DNA of 64,000 nt from positions 124,001-188,000 of the forward strand of contig NZ_KI421504.1 in assembly GCF_000473165.1 (NCBI RefSeq), written 5' to 3'. Source of the DNA: Leisingera aquimarina DSM 24565 (GTDB lineage Bacteria; Pseudomonadota; Alphaproteobacteria; Rhodobacterales; Rhodobacteraceae). The notes beneath the pieces were generated by a model. The model was given only the letters and a program-made list of their open reading frames with translations. It searched no databases and was not told the origin of the DNA. Position numbers and translations under genes: made by a program. Positions 50,780 through 60,663 of the stretch are shown here, one piece after another. Position 1 is the first letter of the stretch; each line of letters opens with the position of its first letter.

Positions 50780-51226
50780 TCACCAGCGCTTCAGGGCGTC
50801 CTCGTCGGCATCTTTGGCCGCCACCCAATCAGAATCGCCGCTGGCCAGGATTTCCTTTTTCCAGAACGGCGCGCGGGACTTCAGATAGTCCATCAGATAT
50901 TCCGCCGCCTCAAACGCATCTTTGCGGTGGCGGGCGGCGGTTGCGACCATCATGATGCGCTCGCCCGGAGTCAGGCGGCCATGGCGGTGGATGACCAGTG
51001 CATCCGCCAGCGACCAGCGTTTCATGGCCTCTTCCGCGATGGCCATCAGCGCCTTTTTGGTCATGCCCGGATAATGTTCGATCTCCATCGCCTTCAGCCC
51101 GCCCTGATCGGCATCCCGCACCACGCCGGTAAAGGTCACTACGGCGCCGGCGCCCTGGACGCCGGCCGCAAAGGCGTCGCTTTCGGCACCCAATTCAAAC
51201 GGGACATCCTGAACCGAGATCCGCAC
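50780..51226 (-). CDS. moaE: Molybdopterin synthase catalytic subunit
   Basis: With thiocarboxylated MoaD it converts precursor Z (cPMP) to molybdopterin. It has 148 residues with AVVTFTGVVRD, IEHYPGMTKKAL, VIHRHGRLTPGE and the catalytic lysine region LKSRAPFWKKE. It follows moaD by four bases. Confidence 0.96.
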   Translation of the reverse strand: MRISVQDVPFELGAESDAFAAGVQGAGAVVTFTGVVRDADQGGLKAMEIEHYPGMTKKALMAIAEEAMKRWSLADALVIHRHGRLTPGERIMMVATAARHRKDAFEAAEYLMDYLKSRAPFWKKEILASGDSDWVAAKDADEDALKRW

Positions 51227-51230
51227 AGCT

Positions 51231-51476
51231 TCAGCCCCCGGTCATCGGCGGAAAAAAGGCAACTTCGCGCACCCCTTTCAGCGGAGCATCGAACTCAGAC
51301 AGCTCTTGGTCCAGCGCCACCCGCAAGGCAGAGAGATCAGCAAAGGCAGCCGCATAGCGGTCTTCGCGTGCGCGTAGCTCCTCTACCAGGTCCGCTACGG
51401 TGGCTGCCGACGTCTCCACCCGCTCGCGCGGCAGGCCGATGCGTTCGCGCACCCAGGCGAAATAGAGAATATCCAT
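51231..51476 (-). CDS. moaD: Molybdopterin synthase sulfur carrier subunit
   Basis: An 81-residue ubiquitin-like protein whose C-terminus ends in Gly-Gly (FFPPMTGG), the site of thiocarboxylation. The ATG at 51476 overlaps the pgsA stop by one base (TGATG). It is coupled to moaE. Start motif is MDILYFAWVRERIGLPRE. Confidence 0.95.
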   Translation of the reverse strand: MDILYFAWVRERIGLPRERVETSAATVADLVEELRAREDRYAAAFADLSALRVALDQELSEFDAPLKGVREVAFFPPMTGG

Positions 51477-52147
51477 CAATGGGCCTCCTTCAGATGCGGT
51501 AGTGCCTTGCGCAGGTAATCAGCGCCAGTCATCAGGGTGAGCGCTGCAGCAATCCACAAGAGCCACAAGCCCAAGCGCCCAGTCCAGATCACACCTGCCT
51601 CCTTCCAGCGTAGACCGAACAGATCTTCCATCTCTCCGGCGATGATCTGGGAGTAGATCTGATCATCCATGCCGAACGATGACATCACCAGGTAATGTTC
51701 AAAGATCCCCTGCGAAAACAGCGTAGCAATTGCGATCATCTGTGCGGTGGTCTTCCACTTGGCCAGCTTGGTCACTTTCAGCGTGCCGGCCGTGTCGCCT
51801 AGATATTCGCGCAAGCCCGAGACAAAAACCTCGCGGAACAGGATCACCGTGGCGGGCAGCACCAGCCAGGGGGTCCAGTGTTCAGCAGCATAGCCCACCA
51901 GGATCATCAGCGCGATCACCACCATCGCCTTGTCGGCGATCGGGTCCAGCATCGCGCCCATCTTGGTTTCCTGCTTCCAAGCCCGTGCCAGGTAACCGTC
52001 AAACCAGTCGGTCACCGCCGCCGTGACAAACAGCAGCAGTGCAAACCAGTCCGCATAGGGACGGGAGAAATACAGAAACATCACGGCCAGGCCAGGCGCT
52101 GCGACGAGCCGCATCAGGGTGAGGATATTCGGCAGGGTCCACTTCAT
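51476..52147 (-). CDS. pgsA: CDP-diacylglycerol-glycerol-3-phosphate 3-phosphatidyltransferase
   Basis: Makes phosphatidylglycerol phosphate, precursor of the anionic membrane lipids. It has 223 residues and the CDP-alcohol phosphotransferase motif across DWFDGYLARAWKQETKMGAM and LDPIADK. About six membrane segments. The start is taken at MKWTLPNILTLMRL, 52147; an ATG three codons earlier is possible. It is co-transcribed with moaD and moaE, an arrangement shared with other roseobacters as far as I recall. Confidence 0.95.
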   Translation of the reverse strand: MKWTLPNILTLMRLVAAPGLAVMFLYFSRPYADWFALLLFVTAAVTDWFDGYLARAWKQETKMGAMLDPIADKAMVVIALMILVGYAAEHWTPWLVLPATVILFREVFVSGLREYLGDTAGTLKVTKLAKWKTTAQMIAIATLFSQGIFEHYLVMSSFGMDDQIYSQIIAGEMEDLFGLRWKEAGVIWTGRLGLWLLWIAAALTLMTGADYLRKALPHLKEAH

Positions 52148-52276
52148 GCCGCGCACATTATCCGGCTGTTTCGCAAGAGGAAAGCGGGCTTGATCAAAAT
52201 TCGGCGATGGGCGGACCGGAATGGGCCGCAACAACCTGCGGCACCTGCCCTCCGACGCACGCGGGCCGTGCTCCGC

Positions 52277-52888
52277 TCACCCTATGGACGCGTCCAGCAG
52301 CGCGCCCTTGGTTTCGCCGTGATGGGTGGAATGGTCAAACTTCCGGTGCACCTCGTTCAACCGGTCCCGGTCGATAAAGATATGGTTATTGATTTCCCGC
52401 ATCAGATCTTCCTTGGCCAGTTTCAGCGCCTCTGCCTCGGTATCTGCCAGCCCGGTTCCCTTCAGCTTGTTCAGCTCCTTTGCGATTTTCTCGCATTCCT
52501 TCTTGGCCTTATCCACATGCTGCGCCTCATGGACCAGACAGCACGCATAGAACCGGTACCATTCAATCAGCGCCCGCGGCGACAAGCCGCTGACAGACCG
52601 TTTCGGGCAGCGCACCGTCGGGTGCAGGACCAGCTTCAGTGCCGAGACTTTGGCCTTCACTTCAAACCAGCCGGTTTTCTTTTCGATCTTGGGCTTGCCG
52701 TCAGCCGCATATTTGCCTTTGGCGGTCAGGCATTCCAGCTCGGTTGCGGTCAGAAACGCCACCTTCTTATTATCGTTTGGGTCCTTCGGCCCCTTGCTTT
52801 TGATGCTCTTGGCTATGTCCGGCAGAGTTTTGCCGGACACGGAATAGGTGTCGTAAACAACAGATTTCATGGTCAGGGATACAGGCAT
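52277..52888 (-). CDS. Putative metalloprotease-like protein with HExxH motif (DUF922-like)
   Basis: A 203-residue soluble protein with a HEAQH motif in CCLVHEAQHVDKAKKECEKI, the zinc-protease HExxH pattern, with a cysteine spaced after it as in DUF922-type putative proteases. It has GGAGGAA just upstream of the ATG. It is unusually rich in Lys (KSKGPKDPNDNKKVAF). Bases 52381-52440 are about 48% GC by my count, below the neighbours, so it may be acquired. Its substrate is unknown, and no signal peptide is seen. Confidence 0.7.
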   Translation of the reverse strand: MPVSLTMKSVVYDTYSVSGKTLPDIAKSIKSKGPKDPNDNKKVAFLTATELECLTAKGKYAADGKPKIEKKTGWFEVKAKVSALKLVLHPTVRCPKRSVSGLSPRALIEWYRFYACCLVHEAQHVDKAKKECEKIAKELNKLKGTGLADTEAEALKLAKEDLMREINNHIFIDRDRLNEVHRKFDHSTHHGETKGALLDASIG

Positions 52889-52959
52889 AATTCCTCCGGG
52901 CAGTAAAAAGGCTGCCCCCCGGAAATAGCACGAAACCGGCCCGCCCCAAAACGCCGGAC

Positions 52960-54861
52960 CTACCCCAGCGCGTGGAAGTGGTCGTAAATCCGCTCGGCCA
53001 AGGCTTCGGAAATGCCATCCACCGCCCGCAAGTCGGCCAGATTGGCGCGGCTTACAGCCTTGGCACTGCCGAAATGCGCCAGCAGCGCGCGCTTGCGGGA
53101 GGCACCGACGCCGGGCACCTCGTCCAGTGGTGTCGTGCTCATCGCTTTGGCGCGTTTGGCGCGGTGGGTGCCGATTGCGAACCTGTGCGCTTCGTCGCGC
53201 ATCCGCTGGATAAAATATAGCACCGGGTCGTTGCGCTGCAGGGCAAAGGCCCGTTCACCGGTGCGGTGGAATTCCTCCTTGCCGTGGTCGCGGTCGACGC
53301 CTTTGGCCACCCCCACCATCGGGATATCCTGCACGCCGTGTTCTGCCATGATCTCAGCCACGGCGGAAACCTGCCCGGCACCGCCATCGATCAGCAATAG
53401 ATCCGGCCACAGGCCCTTGTCCCGGTCCGGATCCTCTTTCAACAGGCGCGAAAAACGCCGGTTCAGCACCTCCTTCATCATGCCGAAGTCATCGCCCGGC
53501 ACCAGGTCATCGCCCTTGATGTTGAACTTACGGTAGGCGTTTTTCAGGAACCCTTCCGGCCCCATCACGATCATGCCGCCCACCGCATTGGTGCCCTGGA
53601 TGTGGGAGTTGTCGTAGACCTCTATCCGCTGCGGCGAACCTTCAAGGCCAAATGCCTCGGCCAGCCCCCGCAGAAGTTTGGCCTGGGTTGCGCTTTCGGC
53701 CATACGGCGGGCCAGGCTTTCGCGGGCGTTACGCACGGCAAAGGCCACCAGCTCGGTTTTTTCGCCGCGCTGTGGCACCAGCAGTTCCACCCTGCGCTCA
53801 GCTTTCTCGCTCAGCGCCGCTTCCATCAGGTCGGCGTTTTCAATGGCATCCGACAGGATCAGCTGCCGCGGCGGCTCCTTGTTGCCATAGAACTGGCCCA
53901 GGAACGCTTCCATGACCTCGGCCGGGCTGTTGTCCGCATCCACCCGCGGGTAGAAATCCTGATTGCCCCAGTTCTGATTGGCACGGATAAAAAACACCTG
54001 CACGCAGGCCTGGCCGCCGTCCATATGCAGGCCGATCACATCCGCCTCGGCCACGCCGCGCGGGTTGATGCCCTGGCTCGACTGCACCTGGGTCAGCGCT
54101 TTGATCCGGTCGCGCAGGGCAGCGGCGCGCTCAAACTCCATCGCTTCGGAGGCCGCCATCATCTGCTCGGCCAGCTCCTCCTGGATCTTGGTGGACCGCC
54201 CGGACAGGAAGCGCTCGGCGTCGCGCACGCTGCCGGCATAATCCTCTTCGCTGATAAGACCGGTACAGGGCGCGGTGCAGCGCTTGATCTGATACTGCAG
54301 GCAGGGGCGCGTGCGGGTCTCGAACATCGAATCCGAACAATTGCGCAGCAGGAAGGCCTTCTGCAGCTGGTTCAGCGTCCGGTTTACAGCACCTGCGCTT
54401 GCAAAGGGGCCGAAATAGCTGCCCTTCTGCTTTCGCGCACCGCGGTGTTTCTTGATCTGCGGAAAGGCGTGATCCTTGGCCACCAGAATATTCGGGAAGC
54501 TTTTGTCATCGCGCAGCAGCACGTTGTACTTGGGCTTCAGCTGCTTGATCAGGTTCTGCTCCAGCAGCAGCGCCTCGGTTTCCGTCCGCGTGGTCAGGAA
54601 CATCATCGAAGTTGTGAGCGCGATCATCCGCTCGATCCGCGGGCTGTTGCCGGGGCGGCTGTAGTTCGACACCCGCGCCTTGAGATTGCGCGCCTTGCCC
54701 ACATAAAGCACCCGGCTGTCGGCATCCAGCATCCGGTAAACACCGGGCGAAGCATCCAGTGTTTTGAGGTAATCCTGGATCACGGCATAGCCGGTTCTTG
54801 GCGTTTCGGCGGGCGAATCCGCGGGGGGGGCAGCGGGCTGGTCAGTCATGTGCCCAGACAT
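52960..54861 (-). CDS. uvrC: Excinuclease ABC subunit C
   Basis: Makes both incisions in UvrABC nucleotide excision repair. About 633 residues: N-terminal GIY-YIG nuclease ([20 protein letters not shown]), UvrB-binding UVR region around 210-240, the RNase H-like C-terminal nuclease ([33 protein letters not shown]), and two C-terminal helix-hairpin-helix motifs ([20 protein letters not shown]). The ATG at 54861 has GGGGAA upstream; 54849 is an alternative. Confidence 0.96.
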   Translation of the reverse strand: MSGHMTDQPAAPPADSPAETPRTGYAVIQDYLKTLDASPGVYRMLDADSRVLYVGKARNLKARVSNYSRPGNSPRIERMIALTTSMMFLTTRTETEALLLEQNLIKQLKPKYNVLLRDDKSFPNILVAKDHAFPQIKKHRGARKQKGSYFGPFASAGAVNRTLNQLQKAFLLRNCSDSMFETRTRPCLQYQIKRCTAPCTGLISEEDYAGSVRDAERFLSGRSTKIQEELAEQMMAASEAMEFERAAALRDRIKALTQVQSSQGINPRGVAEADVIGLHMDGGQACVQVFFIRANQNWGNQDFYPRVDADNSPAEVMEAFLGQFYGNKEPPRQLILSDAIENADLMEAALSEKAERRVELLVPQRGEKTELVAFAVRNARESLARRMAESATQAKLLRGLAEAFGLEGSPQRIEVYDNSHIQGTNAVGGMIVMGPEGFLKNAYRKFNIKGDDLVPGDDFGMMKEVLNRRFSRLLKEDPDRDKGLWPDLLLIDGGAGQVSAVAEIMAEHGVQDIPMVGVAKGVDRDHGKEEFHRTGERAFALQRNDPVLYFIQRMRDEAHRFAIGTHRAKRAKAMSTTPLDEVPGVGASRKRALLAHFGSAKAVSRANLADLRAVDGISEALAERIYDHFHALG

Positions 54862-55160
54862 ATGATTCCCCGCCGCTGGCTGCAATGTTTGCCTGCCCGG
54901 ATCAAGTGCGGGGAAATCCACCGAAGCTGTGGATAACTACGGAGATATCTTTGGGCTATCCCGCCTTTTCCCTTATAATTTGGTGGTTTTGGACGAATGC
55001 TTAAAAATTAGGCGATTTGATAAGGCGCTGTTTTTAGTGATAATTTTTCACCACCCCTGTCAAGGTTTTGAAAACAAAGACACTTTTGTAACGCTTCCGT
55101 AACGGCACCTGAACCGGTGCAAAACTTTTGGGGAAACGGACGTTTTCGCCCCTGTTTGCG
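54862..55160. other. AT-rich intergenic region upstream of uvrC
   Basis: 299 bases, much lower in GC than the genes around it, with no plausible gene. On the minus strand TTGACA at 55063-55058 lies about 200 bases upstream of uvrC and could be its -35, though the -10 is not clear. On the plus strand TTGATA (55017-55022) and GATAAT (55039-55044), 16 bases apart, form a promoter-like pair with no gene behind them. Confidence 0.45.
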
Positions 55161-55937
55161 TCACTCCAGCCCGTCACTGTCCGGGGTCTGCCAGCCCAGG
55201 TGCTGGCCGCCATCGGCGCAGATCATCTGCCCCGTGACCGCCTTGGCCTGCAGCAAATAGGACAGGGCCGCGGTGATGTCTTCGGCATCCGCGCCCCGCT
55301 GCAGGATGGTGGCTGCGCGCTGGCGGGCAAACTGCTCCTGGCTTTGCCGCGGCCCCTGCAAAGTTGGCCCTGGTCCGATGGCGTTGACCCGGATCTGCGG
55401 CGCCAGTGCCTGCGCGGCTGTCTGCGTCAGCGTCCACAGTGCTGACTTAGCCAGTGTGTAGCTCATGAAGTCAGGCGTCAGTTTGCGGACCCTTTGGTCG
55501 ATCATGTTGACCGCCAGTCCCCAGGCACGTGGCTCACCGCCGACATCCCGCACCAGCGGTACCTGCTGCGCGGCCATTGCCTGCAGCAGCACAAACGGTG
55601 CCCGCAGATTGCTGTCCAGATGCCGGTCCCAGCTGTCCCGCGTGGCGCTGGACAGCGTGTCACGCTCAAACACCGAGGCATTGTTGACCAGGCAAGTGAC
55701 CGGCCCGCCCAGGGCCTCAGCCGCGCGGGGCAGCAGAGCCTGGGTCTGATTTTCATCCAACAGATCTGCCTGCAGCACCGCGGCGGACGGCCCCAGGGCA
55801 CGGATCTGCCGTGCTGTGTCCGCGGCCTCCTCCGCCGAGGACACAAAATGGACGGCAACGTGATACCCGCGCGCGGCCAGCTCCAGCGCCATCGCCCGGC
55901 CCAGCCGCTTGCCTGCTCCGGTCACCAATGCCCGCAT
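55161..55937 (-). CDS. SDR-family oxidoreductase, FolM/pteridine reductase-like
   Basis: A 258-residue short-chain dehydrogenase. The dinucleotide motif is TGAGKRLGRAMALELAARGY, with arginine after the glycines as in pteridine reductases; NNAS occurs in CLVNNASVF. The catalytic Tyr and Lys lie in FMSYTLAKSALWTL, and the end is GGQHLGW. The TGxxxRLG pattern fits FolM/PTR1-type enzymes that reduce dihydromonapterin or dihydrofolate, but this is an inference. It is last of a four-gene leftward run. Confidence 0.8.
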   Translation of the reverse strand: MRALVTGAGKRLGRAMALELAARGYHVAVHFVSSAEEAADTARQIRALGPSAAVLQADLLDENQTQALLPRAAEALGGPVTCLVNNASVFERDTLSSATRDSWDRHLDSNLRAPFVLLQAMAAQQVPLVRDVGGEPRAWGLAVNMIDQRVRKLTPDFMSYTLAKSALWTLTQTAAQALAPQIRVNAIGPGPTLQGPRQSQEQFARQRAATILQRGADAEDITAALSYLLQAKAVTGQMICADGGQHLGWQTPDSDGLE

Positions 55938-55970
55938 CTGCGCCTCCCCGCTGCTGTTGCAGGGAAAGGA

Positions 55971-56927
55971 TTAGAACAGGACGATCATATAAGCCAGATA
56001 GAGTGCCGTAAGAAAAACGCCCCAGATACGGGTGATGTCCTGTTTGAAGAAGACAAAGGGGACCAGCAGCAGCGAGGCCCCCAGCATCACCCAAAGATCA
56101 AACTGCAGGAATTCCGAATCCACACTGATCGGGCCGATAAATGTCGCGATGCCGATGATGGCCAGCAGGTTGAACATGTTGGAGCCGATAACATTGCCCA
56201 GCGCCACGTCGGCCTGCCGGCGCATTGCCGCCATCACGGTTGTCGCCAACTCGGGCAGCGAGGTTCCGACCGCCACCAGGGTCAGGCCGATCACGGTTTC
56301 GCTGATTCCGTAGGTGCGGGCAATGATGGTAGCGTTGTCGACCAGCAGGTCAGCCCCCAGGGGCAGGCCAATCAGGCCCAGCAGCAGATAGGTGCAGACG
56401 CGCCAGTAAGGCATGTCCGGATCAGCTTCCTCGATCTCTTCCAGGTCTGCATCGGCGGCACAGCCTTTGCCGTTGCGCCGGTGATTGCGCGCTTCGCGAA
56501 AGGCTATTCCGAGCACAACAGAGAGCGCAGCCAGCAGGATCAGGCCGGACCAGACGGTGAAGGTGCCGCAAAAGGCAAGACCGATGAACAGCACCGAAGC
56601 TGCCAACATAAAGACATAGTTTTTGCGGGTGTTGCACTCGCTGGTGTGCAGGGCCCGCATCAGCGCGGGAATGCCAAGCACCAGCAGGATGTTGGCGGTG
56701 TTGGAGCCAACCACATTGCCCAGCGCGATCCCATCGGCACCTTCGTGCACCGCACTGATGGCAATCAGCAGTTCCGGCGCCGAGGTGCCAAAGGCCACGA
56801 TCGTCAGGCTGACAATCAGCGCAGGCACCCCCAGCCGCAGGCTGAGGTTCACTGCCCCGCGCACCAGCGCATCGCCTGCCAGCAGCAGGATCACCAGCCC
56901 CAGAGCCGAATACAGCCATGGCATCAT
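55971..56927 (-). CDS. Calcium/sodium antiporter (CaCA family)
   Basis: A 318-residue membrane protein with two inverted repeats, each of about five segments. The alpha repeats carry VAFGTSAPELLIAISAVHEG with GNVVGSNTANILLVLGIPAL, and VAVGTSLPELATTVMAAMRR with GNVIGSNMFNLLAIIGIATF. These match YrbG/CaCA exchangers. It overlaps the zinc-ribbon gene upstream by four bases. Confidence 0.93.
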   Translation of the reverse strand: MMPWLYSALGLVILLLAGDALVRGAVNLSLRLGVPALIVSLTIVAFGTSAPELLIAISAVHEGADGIALGNVVGSNTANILLVLGIPALMRALHTSECNTRKNYVFMLAASVLFIGLAFCGTFTVWSGLILLAALSVVLGIAFREARNHRRNGKGCAADADLEEIEEADPDMPYWRVCTYLLLGLIGLPLGADLLVDNATIIARTYGISETVIGLTLVAVGTSLPELATTVMAAMRRQADVALGNVIGSNMFNLLAIIGIATFIGPISVDSEFLQFDLWVMLGASLLLVPFVFFKQDITRIWGVFLTALYLAYMIVLF

Positions 56928-57097
56928 TTGCCACGATCTCCTTTTTTGCAGGCACAGGGACCCTTGCCGATCCGGAAACGGCCGCAGGAGGGGCAGCGCC
57001 GGGAATTGATCTGTTTCTGACCGGGAAAGCGCAGCTTGCCGAACATAGCAAGAACTGCCATCACCACCAGAAAGAGCGCAACGATCTTGAACAGCAC
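56924..57097 (-). CDS. Small membrane protein with zinc-ribbon-like cysteines
   Basis: A 57-residue protein from a GTG at 57097, one base after the peptidase stop. One membrane helix (VLFKIVALFLVVMAVLAMFG) is followed by a short tail with four cysteines, RRCPSCGRFRIGKGPCACKK, spaced like a zinc ribbon. A longer frame to 57160 would overlap the peptidase gene. Placement between the peptidase and antiporter genes, with one-base and four-base junctions, supports a real gene. Function unknown. Confidence 0.7.
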   Translation of the reverse strand: MLFKIVALFLVVMAVLAMFGKLRFPGQKQINSRRCPSCGRFRIGKGPCACKKGDRGK

Positions 57098-57098
57098 G

Positions 57099-57896
57099 TC
57101 AGAGCCCGAAACGCGCGTATTCGGCGCGTTCCTCGATCTCGGCCAGTGCATCCTGGGCAACCTGCATGCCGAAACGGCTGAGCAGCGGTTTCTTGAGCCC
57201 GTAGCGGCGGAAGCGGACCTTCTCGCCGAAACGCTCCTGCATCTTCGGCTTCATATGGCCGATGCCATCTATCAGCCCCAGCTCCTCAGCCCGCCGGGCC
57301 AGCCAGATTTCACCAGTGAACAGGTCCTCTCCCGGTTTCAGTTTCAGCCCGCGGCGGTCAGTGACATGATCAATGAAGTTGGCATGGATGTCGTTCAGGA
57401 TCACCTTAAGACGCTGCACATCCTCGGGATTTTCCGGACGGAACGGGTCCAGCATGGATTTGCTCTCACCAGCGGTATAGACCCGGCGTTCCACCCCCTG
57501 GCGGGCCAGCAGCACATGGGCGCCAAAGCCCGCGGAGATCACCCCGACCGAACCCAGCACCGAGCTGGCATCAGCCCAAATCTCATCTGCGGCGGCCGCC
57601 AGCCAGTAGCCGCCGGAGGCAGCAACATCCTCAACAAAGGCATAGACCGGAATGTTCAGCTCTTCTGCAAGGCGGCGGATGCGGGCACCGATCAGCGAGC
57701 TTTGCACCGGCGAGCCGCCAGGGGAGTTGATCTCCAGCGCTACCGCGGCAGGTTTACCCTTGCGGAAAGCACGCTCCAGCACCGGCGCCAGCGCGGCATC
57801 GCTGAGCGAGCCGCGGCCCGGCATGCCGATCGCGCCATTGAGGCGCACCACTGCCACCAGGGGCTGTCTTTTCAGGAAAAGCAGGCGAAATCTCAT
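57099..57896 (-). CDS. S49-family signal peptide peptidase (SppA/SohB type)
   Basis: A 265-residue serine protease of the short S49 type. INSPGGSPVQSS and DVAASGGYWLAAAADEIWAD hold the nucleophilic serine, and VYTAGESKSMLDPF the catalytic lysine. It has no obvious membrane anchor beyond a hydrophobic N-terminal stretch (RFRLLFLKRQPLVAVVRL). It begins a four-gene leftward operon with a small zinc-ribbon protein, a Ca/Na antiporter and an SDR enzyme. Confidence 0.9.
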   Translation of the reverse strand: MRFRLLFLKRQPLVAVVRLNGAIGMPGRGSLSDAALAPVLERAFRKGKPAAVALEINSPGGSPVQSSLIGARIRRLAEELNIPVYAFVEDVAASGGYWLAAAADEIWADASSVLGSVGVISAGFGAHVLLARQGVERRVYTAGESKSMLDPFRPENPEDVQRLKVILNDIHANFIDHVTDRRGLKLKPGEDLFTGEIWLARRAEELGLIDGIGHMKPKMQERFGEKVRFRRYGLKKPLLSRFGMQVAQDALAEIEERAEYARFGL

Positions 57897-58026
57897 GGCG
57901 CCGATGTAGAGGGCCGCCCGGGGTGAAACAAGGTGCGTGGCCCGGGGAATTGGCGTGAAATGCAAAAACCGCACAGCCGCGGGCAAAATTGCAACGCTGC
58001 CCTGCGCCAGTCAAATGCCCGGAAAT

Positions 58027-58101
58027 GCTCCCACCCGTCAGGTCAGCAGCTTGCAGCTGCCGCCTTCCCGTTGGGCCGGGCGCCGCGCTGCCGCGCGGCG
58101 C
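58027..58101 (-). repeat. Dispersed two-hairpin intergenic element, copy 3
   Basis: On the minus strand GCGCCGCGC-... wait-free stem: arms 58101-58093 and 58088-58080 pair perfectly around four bases. After exactly 19 bases containing CCCAACGG comes GCAGCT-GCA-AGCTGC (58060-58046), then GGGTGGGAGC. It lies downstream of the leftward ABC permease gene in the sense orientation. Confidence 0.8.
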
Positions 58102-58143
58102 ATGACGCCGACGAGAGTACTTGGCCTTGTCCAGATCCGCATA

Positions 58144-58905
58144 TCAGGCCCGGATGCGCCAGCCGGTTTTGAATATCCACCAGATCACTGCCACGCAGGC
58201 CAAGGTAAAGCCGCCAATTGCACAGAGGCTCAAGAGCACCGGCACATCCGCCTGACCGAAGAACGCCCAGCGGAAACCCGAGACCAGGTAGACCACCGGG
58301 TTGAATAGGGTGATGGTCTGCCAAACCGGCGGCAGCATCGAGATTGAGTAGAAAGAGCCGCCGAGGAACACCAGCGGTGTCACCACCAAGAGGGGTACCA
58401 GCTGCAATTGTTCAAAATTCCCCGCCCAGATACCAATGATAAACCCCATCAGCGAGAAACTGAGGCACGTCAGCACCAGAAACGCCACCATGGCTATGGG
58501 ATGCTGGATGTCCAAATCCACAAACAAGGAAGCCGTGCACAGGATCACCACGCCAATGAACAGCGACTTGGTGGCTGCGGCCCCGACAAACCCCGCGACC
58601 ACCTCAAGGAAATTGATCGGCGCCGACAGGATTTCGTAGATGTTGCCGATGAACTTCGGGAAATAGATCCCGAATGAGGCATTGGAGATGCTCTGGGTGA
58701 TCACCGACAGCATGATCAGCCCCGGCACGATAAAGGCCCCGTAGCCGATCCCGTCAACTTCCTGGATCCGGCTGCCGATGGCGCTGCCGAAGACTACAAA
58801 ATACAGCGATGTGGACAGCACCGGCGAGATGAAACTTTGCAGAAAGGTGCGCCAGAACCGCGCCATTTCCGCCTTGTAGATGGTCGCGACCGCTGTCCAG
58901 TTCAT
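58144..58905 (-). CDS. ABC-2 type transporter permease (YadH-like)
   Basis: A 253-residue membrane protein with about six segments of the ABC-2 family ([60 protein letters not shown]). It overlaps the ATPase gene by four bases; the pair resembles E. coli YadGH. The transported substrate is unknown. Confidence 0.92.
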   Translation of the reverse strand: MNWTAVATIYKAEMARFWRTFLQSFISPVLSTSLYFVVFGSAIGSRIQEVDGIGYGAFIVPGLIMLSVITQSISNASFGIYFPKFIGNIYEILSAPINFLEVVAGFVGAAATKSLFIGVVILCTASLFVDLDIQHPIAMVAFLVLTCLSFSLMGFIIGIWAGNFEQLQLVPLLVVTPLVFLGGSFYSISMLPPVWQTITLFNPVVYLVSGFRWAFFGQADVPVLLSLCAIGGFTLACVAVIWWIFKTGWRIRA

Positions 58906-59861
58906 GCTGCGTCCCCCTGAACGTCGTCTGCCGAAGCCCCATCCCCCGAAACAAGCCCGACAAAGATATCTTCCAGGCTGGATTCCCGTGTCTGCACATC
59001 CGCCAGCACCAGCCCGGCCTGCGCGACGTCATTCAACAGCGTGGTGATGCCGGTCCGTTCGGCCCTTGTGTCATAGGTGTACAGCAGCGCCCCGCCGCCA
59101 TTCACCAGCTGCAACTCATGCTGCGCCAGCGCGTCAGGAATGGCTCCGACCGGCGCAGTCAGCTGCACCTCCAGCTGCTTCTGCCCCATCCGGGCCATCA
59201 GCTGCTCCTTCGCTTCGACCAGCAGCAATTCGCCGCCGGTGATCACACCGACCCGGTCCGCAATCGCTTCGGCTTCCTCGATGTAGTGGGTGGTCAGGAT
59301 GATTGTGACGCCGCCGGCCTTCAGCTCGTCCACGATCTCCCACATGTCCCTGCGCAGCTCAACATCGACACCTGCAGTGGGTTCATCAAGGAACAGGATA
59401 CGCGGATCATGCGCCAGCGCCTTGGCAATCAGCACCCGGCGCTTCATGCCGCCGGACAGCTCCATGATCTTGGCGTCCCGCTTTTCCCACAGCGATAGCT
59501 TGCGAAGAATGTCCTCGATCCGCGCCGGATCGGCAGATTTACCGAAAAGCCCGCGCGAAAAACTGACCGTGTCATGCACCTTGGCAAAAGGCTCCAGGGT
59601 GATTTCCTGCGGCACCAGCCCGATCAGTGCACGGGCGGCGCGGAACTCTGCCACATTGTCGAAACCGCCAACGCTGACACGGCCCGAGGTCGCGGTAGTG
59701 ATGCCGCATATCGTTGAAATCAGGGTCGTCTTGCCTGCGCCATTGGGGCCGAGCAGAGCTAGAATCTCGCCTTCTTCAATGTCAAGCGAGACGCCTTTCA
59801 GCGCCTCGAAACCGCCGTCATAGACCTTGCGCAGCTCGCGGATGGACAGGATGGGCGCCAT
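58902..59861 (-). CDS. ABC transporter ATP-binding protein (YadG-like)
   Basis: A 319-residue ATPase with Walker [13 protein letters not shown], the signature [17 protein letters not shown], Walker [14 protein letters not shown] and a switch histidine in [12 protein letters not shown]-terminal extension of about 90 residues follows the nucleotide-binding domain. It works with the coupled ABC-2 permease. Probably an exporter, on the basis of the family. Confidence 0.94.
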   Translation of the reverse strand: MAPILSIRELRKVYDGGFEALKGVSLDIEEGEILALLGPNGAGKTTLISTICGITTATSGRVSVGGFDNVAEFRAARALIGLVPQEITLEPFAKVHDTVSFSRGLFGKSADPARIEDILRKLSLWEKRDAKIMELSGGMKRRVLIAKALAHDPRILFLDEPTAGVDVELRRDMWEIVDELKAGGVTIILTTHYIEEAEAIADRVGVITGGELLLVEAKEQLMARMGQKQLEVQLTAPVGAIPDALAQHELQLVNGGGALLYTYDTRAERTGITTLLNDVAQAGLVLADVQTRESSLEDIFVGLVSGDGASADDVQGDAA

Positions 59862-59973
59862 GGTGCCTCCGGCATGTTGTCAAATCCTGGCCACCCTAAC
59901 GGCGGCGTGCCGCGTCTGCCAGCCCTCGCCTTGCAGACGCGCCTGTGCGCCTGCGCAGAGCTGATCGGCTGGC

Positions 59974-60513
59974 TCAGCCGCGGCCTGTTACCTTGCTGAA
60001 CCAGCCCTTTTTTCCGCTGCCTTCCGGGGCTTCGCCGTCAGCCGGGGTTTCCCCGTCTCCTTCGGCCTCCTCCTGCGGTGCCAGATGCGCCTGCAGATTG
60101 GCAAAAAACTGATCCGCCATCTTTTTGGCAAACCCGTCGATGATGCGGCTGCCAAGCTGTGCCAGCTTGCCGCCGACTTTGGCTTCCACCTCATATGACA
60201 ACAGCGTGCCGGATTCCGACGGCGCCAAAGTCACAACGGCCCCGCCCTTGGCAAAGCCGGCCGCACCGCCTTTGCCTTCGCCGGAAATGGTCAGCGTTTC
60301 ATTCTCTGCCAGATCCGACAGGGTGACCTGCCCTTTGAAGGTGGCTTTGACCGGGCCGACTTTCTGGGTGACGGTGGCCTCGAACCCCTCTTCCGGTGTG
60401 CCAGTGACCTCCTGCGCTCCGGGCACACAGGCCTTCAGCACCTCCGGCGTCAGCAGCGCCGCATAGACGGTTGCGGGATCGGCGGCAATCTCCTTCTGGT
60501 CACTCATCTGCAT
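59974..60513 (-). CDS. CoxG/SRPBCC-family protein
   Basis: A 179-residue protein of the CoxG (carbon monoxide dehydrogenase subunit G) family: QMSDQKEIAADPATVYAALL, CVPGAQEVTGTPEEGFEATV, then GKGGAAGFAKGGAVV and GSRIIDGFAKKMADQFF. The tail is acidic and Gly-rich. The start at 60513 has GGGAGG eight bases upstream. No CO dehydrogenase genes are close, so it more likely binds a hydrophobic ligand or assists some other molybdenum enzyme. Confidence 0.85.
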   Translation of the reverse strand: MQMSDQKEIAADPATVYAALLTPEVLKACVPGAQEVTGTPEEGFEATVTQKVGPVKATFKGQVTLSDLAENETLTISGEGKGGAAGFAKGGAVVTLAPSESGTLLSYEVEAKVGGKLAQLGSRIIDGFAKKMADQFFANLQAHLAPQEEAEGDGETPADGEAPEGSGKKGWFSKVTGRG

Positions 60514-60663
60514 GGGCTAGGCCTCCCTGACGTTCGTTTCCGGTTCCTTTCAGACCTAGCCGCACCGCAGCCCCCTGCCAAGCCGGCTATTGGCTGGCAC
60601 TTCTGATCCGCATCTTTCAGGACGGCACAAGACGCGCAAATGCCGTACCGTCAATTTTTGTGA

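Noticed and set aside
53602-54936. A frame of 444 codons opposite uvrC
   Set aside because: Antisense shadow; uvrC has all of its domains, and the shadow has no plausible start or family.
55017-55044. TTGATA-16-GATAAT on the plus strand as promoter of a small RNA
   Set aside because: No terminator or conserved structure could be recognised downstream, and the region is AT-rich, so the match may be chance.
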